NCBI GenBank assembly: GCA_905221605.1
Contig: CAJNDS010000678.1
Coordinates: 26,001-90,000, forward strand
From: Symbiodinium natans
Lineage: Eukaryota; Sar; Dinophyceae; Suessiales; Symbiodiniaceae
Direction of reading: 5' to 3'
Length of the DNA: 64,000 nucleotides
Within the stretch, counting starts at the first letter, position 1; every line of letters starts with the position of its first letter. The notes beneath the pieces are model-generated. The model was not told the origin of the DNA. It was given only the letters and a program-made list of their open reading frames with translations, and made no database searches. Below are positions 9,246-18,870 of the stretch, in pieces. The translations under genes were made by a program, and so were the position numbers.

Positions 9246-9386
9246 GGGTTCTTAAGGGAGGGGGGTTCTCAAGTGGGGGTAGGTACCCAGGGAACCCTAG
9301 GGAAGCTTGGGGAGCCTTAGGGAGTAGTAGGGAGTACTAGGGAGCCTTAGGTTACCCCCCTTGAACCCCCCTCCCTTAAGAACCCA
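9246..9386 (+). mobile_element. F7 inverted-repeat element
   Basis: Ends CTTAAGGGAGGGGGGTTC and GAACCCCCCTCCCTTAAG are inverted repeats; the inside holds GGGAGTAGTAGGGAGTAC and AGGGAGCCTTAGG motifs. Related copy at 36500. Confidence 0.85.
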
Positions 9387-9551
9387 GGAAGGCGCCGAAA
9401 GGACCTCCCAAAAGCCAGACGCCTAAACCCTGAACCGTAAGCCAGATCTGAACCCTGAGCTCGAAACAAACCTCGGCCTGAACCAGTCCTGAACCTCTAA
9501 ACCCTAAACCCTAAACCCTGAACCCTGAACCCTAAATCAGAGCAAACAACG

Positions 9552-9644
9552 TCACTCCTCGTCCTTCTGATCTTTGCTGCTTTCTTCATCTGGGCTGCTC
9601 TCGCCCTCATCCGGGGTCTCCGCCCCACCTTCCTCTGCTGGCGC
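9552..9644 (-). CDS. Acidic exon ending in stop
   Basis: CTCGCAG|G acceptor, then 30 codons (APAEEGGAETPDEGE.., SSKDQKDEE) and TGA. Either the 3' end of a gene or an exon with a GA donor just before the stop. Phase joins exon 9830-9854 cleanly. Confidence 0.65.
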   Translation of the reverse strand, partial: APAEEGGAETPDEGESSPDEESSKDQKDEE

Positions 9645-9659
9645 CTGCGAGGAGGCAGG

Positions 9660-9745
9660 GTTTAGGGTTTGGGGTTTGGGGTTTAGGGTTTAGGGTTTAG
9701 GGTTTAGGGTTCAGGGTTCAGGGTTCAGGGTTCAGGGTTTAGTGA
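9660..9745 (+). repeat. TTTAGGG/TTCAGGG array
   Basis: Mixed units abutting the acceptor region at 9645. Confidence 0.9.
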
Positions 9746-9829
9746 TTAAGGTTCTGGGTTTAGGGTTCAGGGTTGTGTAGGGCGGTTTAGCCAGCTTGGG
9801 ACAGAGCTTCGACCTTATGAACCCCAAAC

Positions 9830-9854
9830 CTGCTTGTCTTGGTAGGCTCTTCTT
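9830..9854 (-). CDS. Micro-exon RRAYQDKQ
   Basis: 25 nt between CTCTAG|A and AAGCAG|GTTTGG. Joined to 9552-9644 it reads RRAYQDKQ-APAEEGG in frame. Confidence 0.5.
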
Positions 9855-9887
9855 CTAGAGCCCCTCATGTGGGGGGGGGGGGGTTAG

Positions 9888-10045
9888 GGTTTAGGATTAA
9901 GGGTTTAGGGTTTAGGGTTAGGCTTTAGGCTTTCGGCTTTAGGCTTCAGGCTTTAGGCTTTAGGCTTTCGGCTTTCGGCTTTAGGCTCTAGGCTTTAGGC
10001 TTTAGGCTTTAGGCTCTAGGCTTTAGGCTTTAGGCTTTGGGCTTT
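9888..10045 (+). repeat. TTTAGGG passing into TTTAGGC array
   Basis: Most units between 9923 and 10040 end in C instead of G (TTTAGGC, TTTCGGC), a homogeneous variant block. Confidence 0.9.
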
Positions 10046-10274
10046 AACCTTGGATTCTTGCAGGTAGCCCTAAGGCCTAAGGCCCTAAACCCTAAACTCT
10101 AAATCCTAAACAGCCCGCGACAAGGTTGTTGCGGCTCGACGGGGTTTAGGCAAAGCTAGCTTCCATTCATCATGCCCTAATCAACTGCCCAAACAAGCTC
10201 TACAAGTACATAACTTCTGAATCAGGGTTCATGTTGTTAGTATCCACAAAGGGACACCCAACATGTACACTCAC

Positions 10275-10344
10275 CAATATTCATAAGGAACCCGAAATAC
10301 ACGCGCCAAGAACAGTATTCTGAACGCTGTTTCAAATTGGGGCC
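10275..10344 (-). CDS. Exon PQFETAFRILFLARVFRVPY
   Basis: 70 nt between CTAGCAG|GG and TATTG|GTGAGT, a canonical donor. Amphipathic and aromatic; product unknown. Confidence 0.65.
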
Positions 10345-10502
10345 CTGCTAGACCCCTGTCTTCTCCAGCTCTTTAGGGTTTAGGGTTTAGGGTTTAGGGT
10401 TTAGGGGTTAGGGTTCAGGGTTTAGGGTTAGAAGGGAATCACCGTCCCTATAACCCGTAGGTTGATAAGGGGGAGGTTGGTGAGTGGATGTGCACAAAGA
10501 CC

Positions 10503-10651
10503 CCGGGAGGATCCAAAAAAGTAGATCCCTTTAAGGGTTCCTAACTAGGATTGCCCTGAAAACCCTGCGAAAAATATTGATCCCGACCTAGCTAAGAATG
10601 ACCCAATATGGCGTACTACTTAGGGCTGCTCTGCTTCTTTGGATCCTCCCA
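10503..10651 (+). mobile_element. F8 inverted-repeat element
   Basis: Left GGAGGATCCAAAAAAGTAG pairs with right CTTCTTTGGATCCTCCC. Second copy at 58131. Confidence 0.75.
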
Positions 10652-10972
10652 GGCTTGGCAGGGGTGTGTGAAGGTCGCGTTTGGCACCCGTGGCATCCGC
10701 AGAGGGATCTGCGGAGGAGCGGGCGTGCCTATCTGCCAGCTGGGCGCAGCTCTTGCAGGTGGAGGTGGCAGGCAGGGGTTTAGGGTTTAGTGTTTCGGGT
10801 TGTAGGGGTGTGGGTGTGCGTGTGTGGGTGTGCGTGCTTTGGCCAGCAGAAACAAGCAGGTGTCCCTCGTGCGATTGGGCCCAGTTTCGCTCGTCCGTGT
10901 CGCTGTAGTGCTCTTTTGTTGCTTGTCATCTCGTTGTTGTTGGGGTTGACACTCTATGAAGGCGAAGCGGAT

Positions 10973-11148
10973 TGGAATGTTCCCCCTTATACTAATAGCC
11001 GTTAATAAGGATTATATTGGGGGGGGGGGGTACTCTAATCCCTATTGAGGACTGCTAGGAGAAGGGGGTTTAGGGTTTAGGGTTTAGGGTTCAGGGTTTA
11101 GGGTTTAGGGTTTAGGGTTTAGGGTTTAGGGTTTAGGGTAACATCCCA
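10973..11148 (+). mobile_element. F3 element interrupted by TTTAGGG array
   Basis: Begins GGAATGTTCCCCCTTATAC and ends AACATCCCAAG like other F3 copies, but about 70 bp of TTTAGGG units sit between GAGAAGGGGG and AACATCCC. Confidence 0.8.
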
Positions 11149-11263
11149 AGAAGCAGATGTGGTCGAAACAGGTCGCGCAGGTTTGCGATAGCCCGACAGG
11201 TGGGGGAAGGCGAAGGCACGGCAGGTTTGCAGCTTGCGAAGCTGTCGCGAAGCCAAAAGAAAT

Positions 11264-11312
11264 GGGTTTAGGGTTTAGGGTTTAGGGTTTAGGGTTTAGG
11301 GTTTAGGGTTTA
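11264..11312 (+). repeat. TTTAGGG array
   Basis: Seven units abutting the exon at 11313. Confidence 0.95.
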
Positions 11313-11370
11313 GGAAGGTTGGGCGAAGGATTGCGATGGCAAGGGGCCGCTCGCGAACCTCGGCGCCCTT
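11313..11370 (-). CDS. Exon KGAEVRERPLAIAILRPTF
   Basis: ACACAG|A acceptor; open frame with mostly G/C third positions; runs into a CCCTAAA tract (transcript sense) at its end. Confidence 0.6.
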
Positions 11371-11744
11371 CTGTGTATGTTCTTGTACTCTCTTTCTGCT
11401 GAGTGCCCCAAGTGCTGGCCCTAAACCCTGACCCCTAAACCCTGAACCCTGAATCTTAAGCCCGAAATCCTACGCCCCAAATCCTAAACCCTGAGCCCTA
11501 AATCCGAAACCCGAAATCCTAAGTCCTAAACCCTTCACCCAAGACCCCGGGAGCTTCCGCCTTGCATGCGAAGGCTACTCCAGGCAGACTTTACGCCGCA
11601 ACAAGCCGGGTTGTTGTTTTGTTTTTAGGAAGGAGCCCATCTGCTGCCCAAAACTTGGGCGACATAGCCCTGCCTAAACCCTTAAAAGCCCGGAATGCTC
11701 TAGATCCTACATCCTTGACGCACGGGAGCTATACAATCCCCTAA

Positions 11745-11834
11745 TTTCTCAAGCTTGTGCTGGGCCTCTTCGTCGCTCTTCGCCTCTCCCTCTCCCTCCC
11801 CCTCTTCGCCGTCACCATCCATCTTCTTCCTTCG
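11745..11834 (-). CDS. Acidic exon KKMDGDGEEGEGEGEAK
   Basis: AACCCCAAG|C acceptor; reads ..SDEEAQHKLEK. Low-complexity Glu/Gly segment, similar in character to exons 8473 and 9552. Confidence 0.65.
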
Positions 11835-11839
11835 CTTGG

Positions 11840-12030
11840 GGTTTAGGGTTTGGAGTTTAGGGTTGAGGGTTTAGGTTTATAGGGTCTGTAGGGTTTATAA
11901 GGTTTATAAGGTCTAGGGTTTATAGGATTTACAGGGTTTATAGGGTTTAGGGTTTGTAGGGTTTTTAGGGTTCGTAAGGTATAAGGTATATGGGGTCATA
12001 GGGTTGACAGGGTTCACTGGGTTTTCAGGG
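11840..12030 (+). repeat. Variant array with TTTATAGGG and TTTGTAGGG units
   Basis: Diverged 7-9 nt units, all GT-rich in one orientation. Confidence 0.9.
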
Positions 12031-12174
12031 TTTACATAGCGCCTCTGTGCCTACGAGTGCGATGGGGGGGACGAAGAGAGAAAGAGAGGGTTTAGGGTTT
12101 AGGGTGTTTAGGGTTTAGGGCGCTTGGGGCTTAGGGTCCACGGTTTAGGGTTCAGGGAGCTTCGGGCTTAGGGA

Positions 12175-12290
12175 GTGTAGGGTTTAGGGTTTAGGGTTTA
12201 GGGTTTAGGGTTTAGGGTTTAGGGTTTAGGGTTTAGGGTTTAGGGTTTAGGGTTTAGGGTTTAAGGTTTCAGGGTTTCAGGGTTTCAGGT
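12175..12290 (+). repeat. TTTAGGG array
   Basis: About thirteen perfect units, then TTTCAGGG variants. Confidence 0.95.
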
Positions 12291-12302
12291 TTTGGATGCT
12301 TT

Positions 12303-12371
12303 CGGAGGGGGACTTGAGATGAGCTGCTGTGCGGCCCGCAGAGCAGCGGCCATGTTGTCGTCCGAGAGCTC
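12303..12371 (-). CDS. Exon ELSDDNMAAALRAAQQLISS
   Basis: CACCAAG|G acceptor, phase 0, 69 open nt with strong G/C third-position bias. Helical; product unknown. Confidence 0.7.
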
Positions 12372-12587
12372 CTTGGTGCGGCTTTTGGGGTTTTGGGGCG
12401 TCTGGGGCCTTAGGGTTTAGGATTTGGGGTTTTGGGGTTTTGGGGCTGGAGGCTTAGGAGCTAGGAATACAGAGGATCCGTGATTTTTCTTAAAGGGGCT
12501 TCTGGGAACCGAAACCCAAAAACGGGTGTGGACCGCAACACCCTGACGGGGCGGGGGGGGGATAAGGGCCGTAGTCTCACAGCTTCA

Positions 12588-12670
12588 AGGGAGTCATACT
12601 CCGACCCCCTTAATAGACTCCCAAAATGGCCCTCACGTTCCCTTGGGTGCAACCTTAGGGGTCCGAGGCC
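12588..12670 (+). mobile_element. F9 element
   Basis: GGGAGTCATACTCCGACCCC..GGCCCTCACGTTCCCTTGG, matching 27880 (inverted) and 37310. Confidence 0.65.
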
Positions 12671-12715
12671 GAGTCCCATGACAGATGGTAGCCAAAAACC
12701 TCAAAACCCTAAACC

Positions 12716-12830
12716 TTGGCTGCACTTAGGAGGGCTATAAATTAGACTTTTAGCTGCCTTACTAGGAAACCCAATAAACCCAAACAGGCTAAGGATCTAC
12801 AGTTACAGCAAAGCACCCACAAAGAACCAT
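12716..12830 (+). mobile_element. F5 element
   Basis: CTTGGCTGCACTTAGGAGGG..GCTAAGGATCTACAG..AAAGCACC, the same family as 33662. Confidence 0.75.
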
Positions 12831-13249
12831 CCCCACCTCTACCCCCCCCCCCCCCCCCCCCTCAAAAATATGGCCGATCTTCAGCTCCAGGCAAAGGAAG
12901 TAAGGGTTTCAGGATTGGGGATGTAGGATTCTGGTGGGCTTCGGGGTTCTAGGGGTTGAGGGGCTCTAGGGCTTCAGAATTTTCGGGTGGCGGGCTTTGG
13001 TGAGTTCGGGCTTGGGGGCTTAGGGGGTCTTAGGGCGTCTATGCTTTCAGGGCCATTAGGACCAAAACCGGAACCTTCACCCTAGGCCCAACACCCCACG
13101 TAGGATGAATGAAGGAGGTATTCAGAGCCAAGGCTATGCAGGCTGGTTCTCTCGGGCTGGCTGTTTTGCCCAAAACCCAAAACCCAAAACCCTAAACCCT
13201 AAACCCTACACCCAAAACCCAAAACCCGAAACCCGAAACCCCAAATCCT

Positions 13250-13317
13250 AGCGTTCTCTGGGGCTGTGTGCTTTTGGGGGAGCAACCTCTTTCGCCCTTC
13301 ATCACGCAGCCAAGGGT
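13250..13317 (-). CDS. Probable exon TLGCVMKGERGCSPKST
   Basis: CTGTAG|A acceptor; open for at least 20 codons. Confidence 0.45.
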
Positions 13318-13489
13318 CTACAGTGGGTTTGGGGGTTTGGGGGCTCGCTCAAAGGTCTAGAGTTTTGTAGGTTTGTCGTCTACGGCTTGGGGCTTATGGT
13401 CTAGGGCCTAGGGTCTAGAGCTTCGAGTTTATTCATGGGCTCCAAGCACCATGCACCCCGACACCCTAGGAAATCTAAACGGTTTGAAG

Positions 13490-13545
13490 GTTCAGGGTTT
13501 AGGGTTTAGGGTTTAGGGTTTAGGGTTTAGGGTTTAGGGTTTAGA
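13490..13545 (+). repeat. TTTAGGG array
   Basis: Seven or eight units. Confidence 0.9.
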
Positions 13546-13734
13546 GCTTAGAGTTTAGGCCTTGGGCCCAACAAAACTCTAGCAAACCCTCGCCCCCAGA
13601 CTGCCAGAAGCCCAAAAAAATGGACTCTGGAAACCCCGGTAAGCCCTATATATATATATATATACATATGCATATATAAAAAGACCCGATGTTCAAATCC
13701 CTCTAAAAACCCTGAACCCTAAGCCCGAAACCCG

Positions 13735-13795
13735 AAACCCGAAACCCTAAACCCTAAACCCTAAACCCTAAACCCTAAACCCTAAACCCTAAACT
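13735..13795 (+). repeat. CCCTAAA array
   Basis: CCCGAAA units then eight CCCTAAA units. Confidence 0.9.
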
Positions 13796-13832
13796 CACCA
13801 AACACCCCGAAGAAGCCTGGTATCCAAACCCT

Positions 13833-13895
13833 GGGGGGCGCCTCCTGCTCCTCCGACTCCTCGAACTCCTTCTTCAAACGCACCAGGCGCTTGAC
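13833..13895 (-). CDS. Exon VKRLVRLKKEFEESEEQEAP
   Basis: Exactly 21 codons between CACGTGAG|G and the GGTTTGG region. Charged coiled-coil; telomere-like DNA abuts both sides. Confidence 0.7.
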
Positions 13896-13899
13896 CTCA

Positions 13900-14000
13900 C
13901 GTGGGTTTAGGGTTTAGGGTTTAGGGTTTAGGGTTTAGGGTTTAGGGTTTAGGGTTGAGGGTTGAGGGTTTAGGGTTTAGGGTTTAGGGTTGAGGGTTTG
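13900..14000 (+). repeat. TTTAGGG/TTGAGGG array
   Basis: Fourteen units, four of them TTGAGGG. Confidence 0.95.
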
Positions 14001-14334
14001 GGTGGATGAGGACCCGGGGTCGAGATTTGAGGGTTTACGACTAAGCACTGAGGATTTTAGCCCAAGGCCCCGTGTGTGACAGCTTTAACTCGCAAGCCCT
14101 CAACCCTCCTCTGGGGTTTAGGGTTTAGGGTTTAGGGTTTACGGTTTAGTTATAAACCCAGGTCCTTTTTGGGGCACCTTCCACCCCGAGGCCCCATAAT
14201 GAAACCGATGAAGAGCACTTTCCGTTATTACAGGCAAAGGGCATACTAACCCTAAACCCGACGTACAGGCTGAGACCCAAAACCCAAAACCCTAAACCCT
14301 AAACCCCAAACCCTAAACCCCAAACCCGAACTTC

Positions 14335-14387
14335 CCAGCAGAGGCGCCTCAGCCTGGATGCGCTTCTCTTCGCTATCGTCTTCCTTC
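14335..14387 (-). CDS. Exon KEDDSEEKRIQAEAPLL
   Basis: ATCCAG|G acceptor; charged helix similar in style to 13833-13895, so likely the same protein. Confidence 0.65.
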
Positions 14388-14482
14388 CTGGATTTACTCT
14401 AACCTTGGTTTCCTGCCTAGGGTTGGGGGCTTAGGGTTTAGACGGGGTTTGGACTGAGATTCCCTGTGCCCTGACAAGAAAC

Positions 14483-14688
14483 TAAACCCTAAACCCTAAA
14501 CCCTAAACCCTAAACCCTAAACCCTAAACCCTAAACCCTAAACCCTAAACCCTAAACCCCTAAACCTAAAACCCTAAACCCTAAACCCAAAACCCTAAAC
14601 CCTAAACCCTAAACCCTAAACCCTAAACCCTAAACCCTAAACCCTAAACCCTAAACCCTAAACCCTAAACCCTAAACCCCAGCCCCAA
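14483..14688 (+). repeat. Long CCCTAAA array
   Basis: About 28 units, the longest pure tract of the left half, with only three imperfect units. Confidence 0.95.
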
Positions 14689-14942
14689 ACCTGTATATCA
14701 TGCATGACAGACATGTGAATTCATGAGCCAGTGGGCATGAAAGATTGGGCAAGGTCAAGATTCGGGGCCGAGGGTTTAGGGTTAGGGCAAGGTCATAAAA
14801 AGATTGGGCAAGGTCAAGGTTCGTTCGGGGTAGCGTTTAGGGGCTTCGGGTTCAGGGCCGAGGGTTTAGGGTCCAGGGCCTGGGGTTTACGGGTTCAAGG
14901 CTTAGGGTTCCAAGGGTCAGGGTTAAGGTTCAGGGTCTGGTT

Positions 14943-15033
14943 TAGGGTTTAGGGTTTAGGGTTTAGGGTTTAGGGTTTAGGGTTTAGGGTTTAGGGTTTA
15001 GGGTTTAGGGTTTAGGGTTTAGGGTTTAGGGTC
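14943..15033 (+). repeat. TTTAGGG array
   Basis: Thirteen perfect units. Confidence 0.95.
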
Positions 15034-15660
15034 CGCCGACCCTGGCGGCGTGTTGGATGGGAAAAGGAGGTGAAAAACCTCCCTCTTTCCCTCCTTACCC
15101 CCCAAAACGCGGGGGGGGGGGGGGGGGGGTGGGGGTGGGGGGTGGTCGGTGCACATTTTTTCGTGGAGGACCACGCCACCCAGCATAAACAGGGGGCGCC
15201 CAGCAAAATCACCCCCCCCCCCCACCCACCCCCTTCCCCCACCCCCCCCCACCCCCGGCCCCCCCCCCCCCCCCCCCCCGGCCCCACCCCCCCCCCTCCT
15301 CCCAACCCCCCCCCACACCCCCCACCGCCCACCCCTTCCCCCCCCTACCCACCCCCCCTCCCCCCCCCACCTGTCTTTTTGGCTTGAGCTTGTCCTGGTG
15401 CTACCCCCTACCCCCCCCCAAATGATCTTCCATGCGAGCGGGTCTCAACTATGCTCCAGCGGGGTCGGCGGCTTGAGCCGGAGGCTCTTAAATTTAGGGT
15501 TTAGGGTTTCTCGCCACGCCGCGGCAGTAGATTTCATGCGGAGCGGGTGTGAGGGGGCGGCATATGTCGCGACGGCGTATATTGTTTTTTTTTGCCCACC
15601 CCCTGCTTACGCAGGCATCCACCCAACTTTTCTCCTTTTAGGGTTTCGGGCTTAACGCCC
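15034..15660. other. Gene-poor GC-rich stretch with poly-C/poly-G
   Basis: A G-run near 15111-15129, C-rich low complexity at 15210-15375 and an AAGGAGG..CCTCCCTCTTT-type hairpin near 15064. The long Pro- or Gly-only frames here are compositional artefacts. Confidence 0.7.
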
Positions 15661-15959
15661 TAAATTCCCACTTCCCACCCCCGTCCTTTGAACGGTTGGT
15701 AGGAGATTTCCAGAAAGGCTGGGGGCGGGCCAGGAGGGGGCCAGGGGAGTCCGGGGGGGGGCAGGAGGGGCCAGGGCGGGGCAGGGCCCAGTGTTTAGGG
15801 CTCGAGTTTCGGTTGTGTGTGAAACTTATTAATATCTGCATGGTATGGGATTTTCCGGGTAGGTTGGTACTTTTCGGGCGCCTGAGCTGCTGAATTTGTG
15901 AATGCTTGGACTTGAGATGCTGAACCCTAACCCTAAACCCTTGGAGCTTCCGATGCCCG

Positions 15960-16080
15960 CAAAGAATAGACAAGTGCCTGCGAAATGTGGACAACTGCCC
16001 GCGACATTTGGAGAATACATGCCCGTGGAAACTTGGACAAATGCCCACGACATGTCGACAAGTGCCCACGAATTGTTCAG
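15960..16080 (+). repeat. Imperfect 21-nt tandem repeat
   Basis: Five units of the type ACAAGTGCCYRCGAMATGTGG. The 21-nt period keeps all frames open, so it could encode a 7-residue repeat on either strand. Confidence 0.7.
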
Positions 16081-16091
16081 GGTTTACATCT

Positions 16092-16245
16092 ATCTACGAA
16101 GAAGAGGTTCAGGGCACCAGCCCAAGAAGGTAGGTTTGGGGCTCTTGTAAAGGTTATACTTCCCCACGGAAGGAGTCCTGCTGTTGAAATAGGCTACGAC
16201 GAAGAAGAAGACAATGGTCAAAGCCTTCGCGGCAACTCGGACTAC
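16092..16245 (-). CDS. Membrane exon ALTIVFFFVVAYFNSRTPSV
   Basis: Begins after CTCAG; RVAAKALTIVFFFVVAYF is a clear transmembrane helix followed by a polar stretch GKYNLYKSPKP; stop near 16090. Confidence 0.65.
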
Positions 16246-16296
16246 TGAGGTTTGAGGGTTTAGGTTTCGGAATGTAGGGTTTAGGGCCCTATGTAA

Positions 16297-16393
16297 TCTA
16301 GTTGCCCCAACCTCCACCCAAAACAAATCAACAGGATGTGGGATCCGGCCACCGCCAATCGACAATACAGGGCTGGCTTCATCGTGCATCTCG
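16297..16393 (-). CDS. Exon ASPVLSIGGGRIPHPVDLFW
   Basis: TTTCGAG|A possible acceptor, about 95 open nt ending ..VEVGATR. It shares the frame of the next exon (16092-16245) through a short diverged telomere-like stretch. Product unknown. Confidence 0.65.
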
Positions 16394-16614
16394 AAACCGG
16401 ACGAGCAGGGCTTTTGTGGTCTTGGGGCTTCATGGGTTCTACCGTAAAGGTTTAGGCTTGGGGTTTAGGGCTTAGGGTTCTTAACTCCGAGTGTCTCTCA
16501 CAAGGGTTGTGAGGGATGAAGCTGAAAGGGCTTTGGTTTACAAAGGATTCAGCGGTTTATGATAGAAAGACTCGGGCATAGGGTTTAGGGCATAGGCATG
16601 AGGCATTCCTCTTA

Positions 16615-16720
16615 GGGCTCCGCATACAAGGAGCTGACTTCGGGAAAAAAGAAATGAAATGTCTCCTCTGCGCAACGTGTCGCAAGCCTTCGAGAGCTAT
16701 AAACTTCAAATCCGAATCGG
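16615..16720 (-). CDS. Exon FGFEVYSSRRLATRCAEETF
   Basis: 105 open nt to TAA at 16612-16614, ending HFFFPEVSSLYAEP. No family recognised. Confidence 0.6.
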
Positions 16721-16767
16721 GTTTAGGGATTAGGGATTAGGGTTTAGGGTTGAGGGTTTAGGGTTTA

Positions 16768-16880
16768 AGCAACTTGAGGCAGCAGGCTACGAGCTGAAGG
16801 CCTCAAGCATTGCAGATACAAACATGCACCCAAATGTGCTTCGAGAAAATAAAGCGGGTACATGGCTTCTTTGAAGAGGT
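16768..16880 (-). CDS. Exon LFKEAMYPLYFLEAHLGACL
   Basis: One frame open for about 112 nt directly after a TTTAGGG array; aromatic and hydrophobic, possibly membrane-associated. Confidence 0.65.
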
Positions 16881-16953
16881 TTAGGGTTTAGGGTTTAGGG
16901 TTTAGGGTTTAGGGTTTAGGGTTTAGGGTTAGGGCTTAGGGTTTAGGGTTTAG
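16878..16953 (+). repeat. TTTAGGG array
   Basis: Ten units. Confidence 0.95.
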
Positions 16954-17115
16954 TACGAGATCTTAGCCCAAAACAAGGCATTGGGGGTTCTACCTGGCCA
17001 AGAAACCCTACTGCGCCCTAGACCCTAAACCCTAAACCCTAAAACCCCAAGCCACCCAACCCTAAACCCCAAACACCTAACCCTAAAACCTCAAACCACC
17101 CCCTACTGGGATGGC

Positions 17116-17170
17116 CTTGAACAAACATCCCCTTCTCTGGAGAGAAAGCTTGGGTTGCGGCTTCCAAGGT
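17116..17170 (-). CDS. Exon LEAATQAFSPEKGMFVQ
   Basis: Starts in the CTACCTTGG region and ends GTTCAAG|GCC, a GC donor. Confidence 0.55.
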
Positions 17171-17424
17171 AGGGTTTAGGTGGTTTTGGGGAGGGTTTTG
17201 AGGTGTGTTGGATCTCGCTCTCTCTCTCTCTCTCTCTGTCTGTCTGTCTCTCTCTTTATTACTGTGTTTTTTTCGGGGGGGATTCACTTAGTTTTTGGTG
17301 TTGTTTGCATTTCTATTATTCTTTTTTTGGGGGGGGGGGGGGGTGCTAAGGTTGAGCCCCAGGAGGGAAAATGTAGCACATCCCAGGTAAGTGGCATACC
17401 CAGTCAATATGGAAGGCATGGAGC

Positions 17425-17560
17425 CTAAACCCTAAACCCTAAACCCTAAACCCTAAACCCTAAACCCTAAACCCTAAACCCTAAACCCTAAACCCTAAAC
17501 CCTAAACCCTAAACCCTAAACCCTAAACCCTAAACCCTAAACCCTAAACCCTAAACCCTA
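17425..17560 (+). repeat. CCCTAAA array between direct repeats
   Basis: About 19 perfect units flanked by an imperfect 22-nt direct repeat (CAATATGGAAGGCATGGA at 17403, CAATGTGGAAGCCATGGA at 17561). Confidence 0.95.
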
Positions 17561-17572
17561 TCAATGTGGAAG

Positions 17573-17624
17573 CCATGGAACCGTGTACAGGCCCGCCCGG
17601 CGCTCGTCGGCTCGGCTGACGACC
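17573..17624 (-). CDS. Exon VVSRADERRAGLYTVPW
   Basis: CGCCAG|G acceptor; the 3' edge lies in one of the direct repeats flanking the array at 17425-17560. Confidence 0.55.
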
Positions 17625-17879
17625 CTGGCGGGGGAGGGGAGGGGGCAAGTCAGAAGTTTGGAGGTACTCAGAAAACCCGGTGCCCTTCAATTAAGGAAAA
17701 TACCGTACATCAGGATTTAAGGGAAATTCCAGAATTAAGGGGATTTGGGCCCTTAGGGTAGTAGGGTTCAGGAGGGCCTGAGTAGGAGTTGGGCACCAGG
17801 GTGTGGGATTTAGAGTTCAGGGTTTAGGGTTGGGGGGTTCGGGGAGCCAGAGTCCATCCCTGGTGTACTGCGGAAGGTT

Positions 17880-17990
17880 TTACCTAGTTCATGGTGGGAT
17901 AGCATTAAACATCGAAAGGCCAATTCCTTATTGAGATTAAGTGCCCTCAAAATGCAAAATGTTACCGTACTATGACAAAGCGTCTGACCC
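17880..17990 (+). mobile_element. F4 element
   Basis: TACCTAGTTCATGGTGGGA..ATTCCTTATTGAG..ATGTTACCGTACTATGAC. Confidence 0.75.
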
Positions 17991-18224
17991 TCTTGAAATG
18001 GACCATCCAAGTTCTAGGGAAGTCAGACATGTGTAGCTGCCCGCTCCGGGCTTGGGGTTGAAGGTTTTGGGCTAAACCCTAAACCCCAAACACCCCATTT
18101 AACCCTAAACCCGAAACCCTCAACCCTCAGCCCTAACCCGCAAGCCACAAATCCCCAATCTGTCGCGAACCCTACTCTCCCCCGGCCCTGGCTTCAAGGT
18201 TCCGGGTTAGACCCCTGAATTTAC

Positions 18225-18258
18225 CTCCTGCGTCTTCGTAGGGAATGACGGCATCCCC
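18225..18258 (-). CDS. Exon GDAVIPYEDAG
   Basis: 34 nt between TATATAG|G and GGAG|GTAAAT. Confidence 0.6.
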
Positions 18259-18484
18259 CTATATACCCTTAAAAGGGGGGGTGTAGGGTTTAGGGTTTAG
18301 GGTTTAGGGTTTTGGGTTTAGGATTTAGGGTTCAAAAGCATTTCCTCAATTCCCGCAAATGCAAACCCAGGGGCCCATAATTACTTCAGAGAAGCTTCAC
18401 GGAAATGTAAGTGTTTCGGCTTCCCCTAGATCCCCTAGGTCCCCTAAACCCTAAACCCTCAACTAAGCCCCAAGCCCTAAGCCC

Positions 18485-18655
18485 TAAACCCCTCCAGCAC
18501 CGACCGGAACTGGCAGCCATGGTCGCTGTAGATGACCAGCGCAGTGTTTGACTTCCGTGAGAAAGAAGCGCAGCAGCCTGGACTGCAGGGACTTCAGACC
18601 CTGCTCCGAGTTGCCGAGGTCCCATGCCCAGGCCCGCTTGCTCGTAAAGTCGACT
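18485..18655 (-). CDS. Alkaline-phosphatase/sulfatase-superfamily exon(s)
   Basis: The frame near 18485-18550 reads NTALVIYSDHGCQF; the T.LVIY.SDHG core is the metal-binding signature of this superfamily (phosphatases, sulfatases, DUF229-type proteins). The upstream frame (18546-18655) reads RAWAWDLGNSEQGLKSLQ and RLLRFFLTE, the kind of helix that normally precedes this strand, but it lies one base out of register. Either a short intron, a sequence error or a real frameshift separates them. Exons 19284-19318 (KTLVVLIDAY) and 20189-20262 fit upstream parts of the same protein. Confidence 0.6.
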
Positions 18656-18660
18656 CAGTA

Positions 18661-18750
18661 AACCCTAAACCCTAAACCCTAAACCCTAAACCCTAAACCC
18701 TAAACCCTAAACCCTAAACCCTAAACCCTAAACCCTAAACCCTAAACCCT
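18661..18750 (+). repeat. CCCTAAA array
   Basis: Thirteen perfect units. Confidence 0.95.
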
Positions 18751-18754
18751 AAGC

Positions 18755-18870
18755 CACAAGCATGACCCAGGGCTTTGCCTTTTTGTGGCGGCTTGGCCTT
18801 CTTCAAGTCGACTCCTAGCACATCGCCGGCTGACAGCGGGCGAGGCAGAGCTCTCACCTCCGCCTTCGTC
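18755..18870 (-). CDS. Exon EVRALPRPLSAGDVLGVDLK
   Basis: Open for about 38 codons and ending KAKPPQKGKALGHA; a second frame is also open. Placed between the phosphatase-like exons. Confidence 0.55.

Noticed and set aside
15012-15655. Long Pro-rich and Gly-rich ORFs
   Set aside because: They read through homopolymeric C/G; composition alone keeps the frames open.
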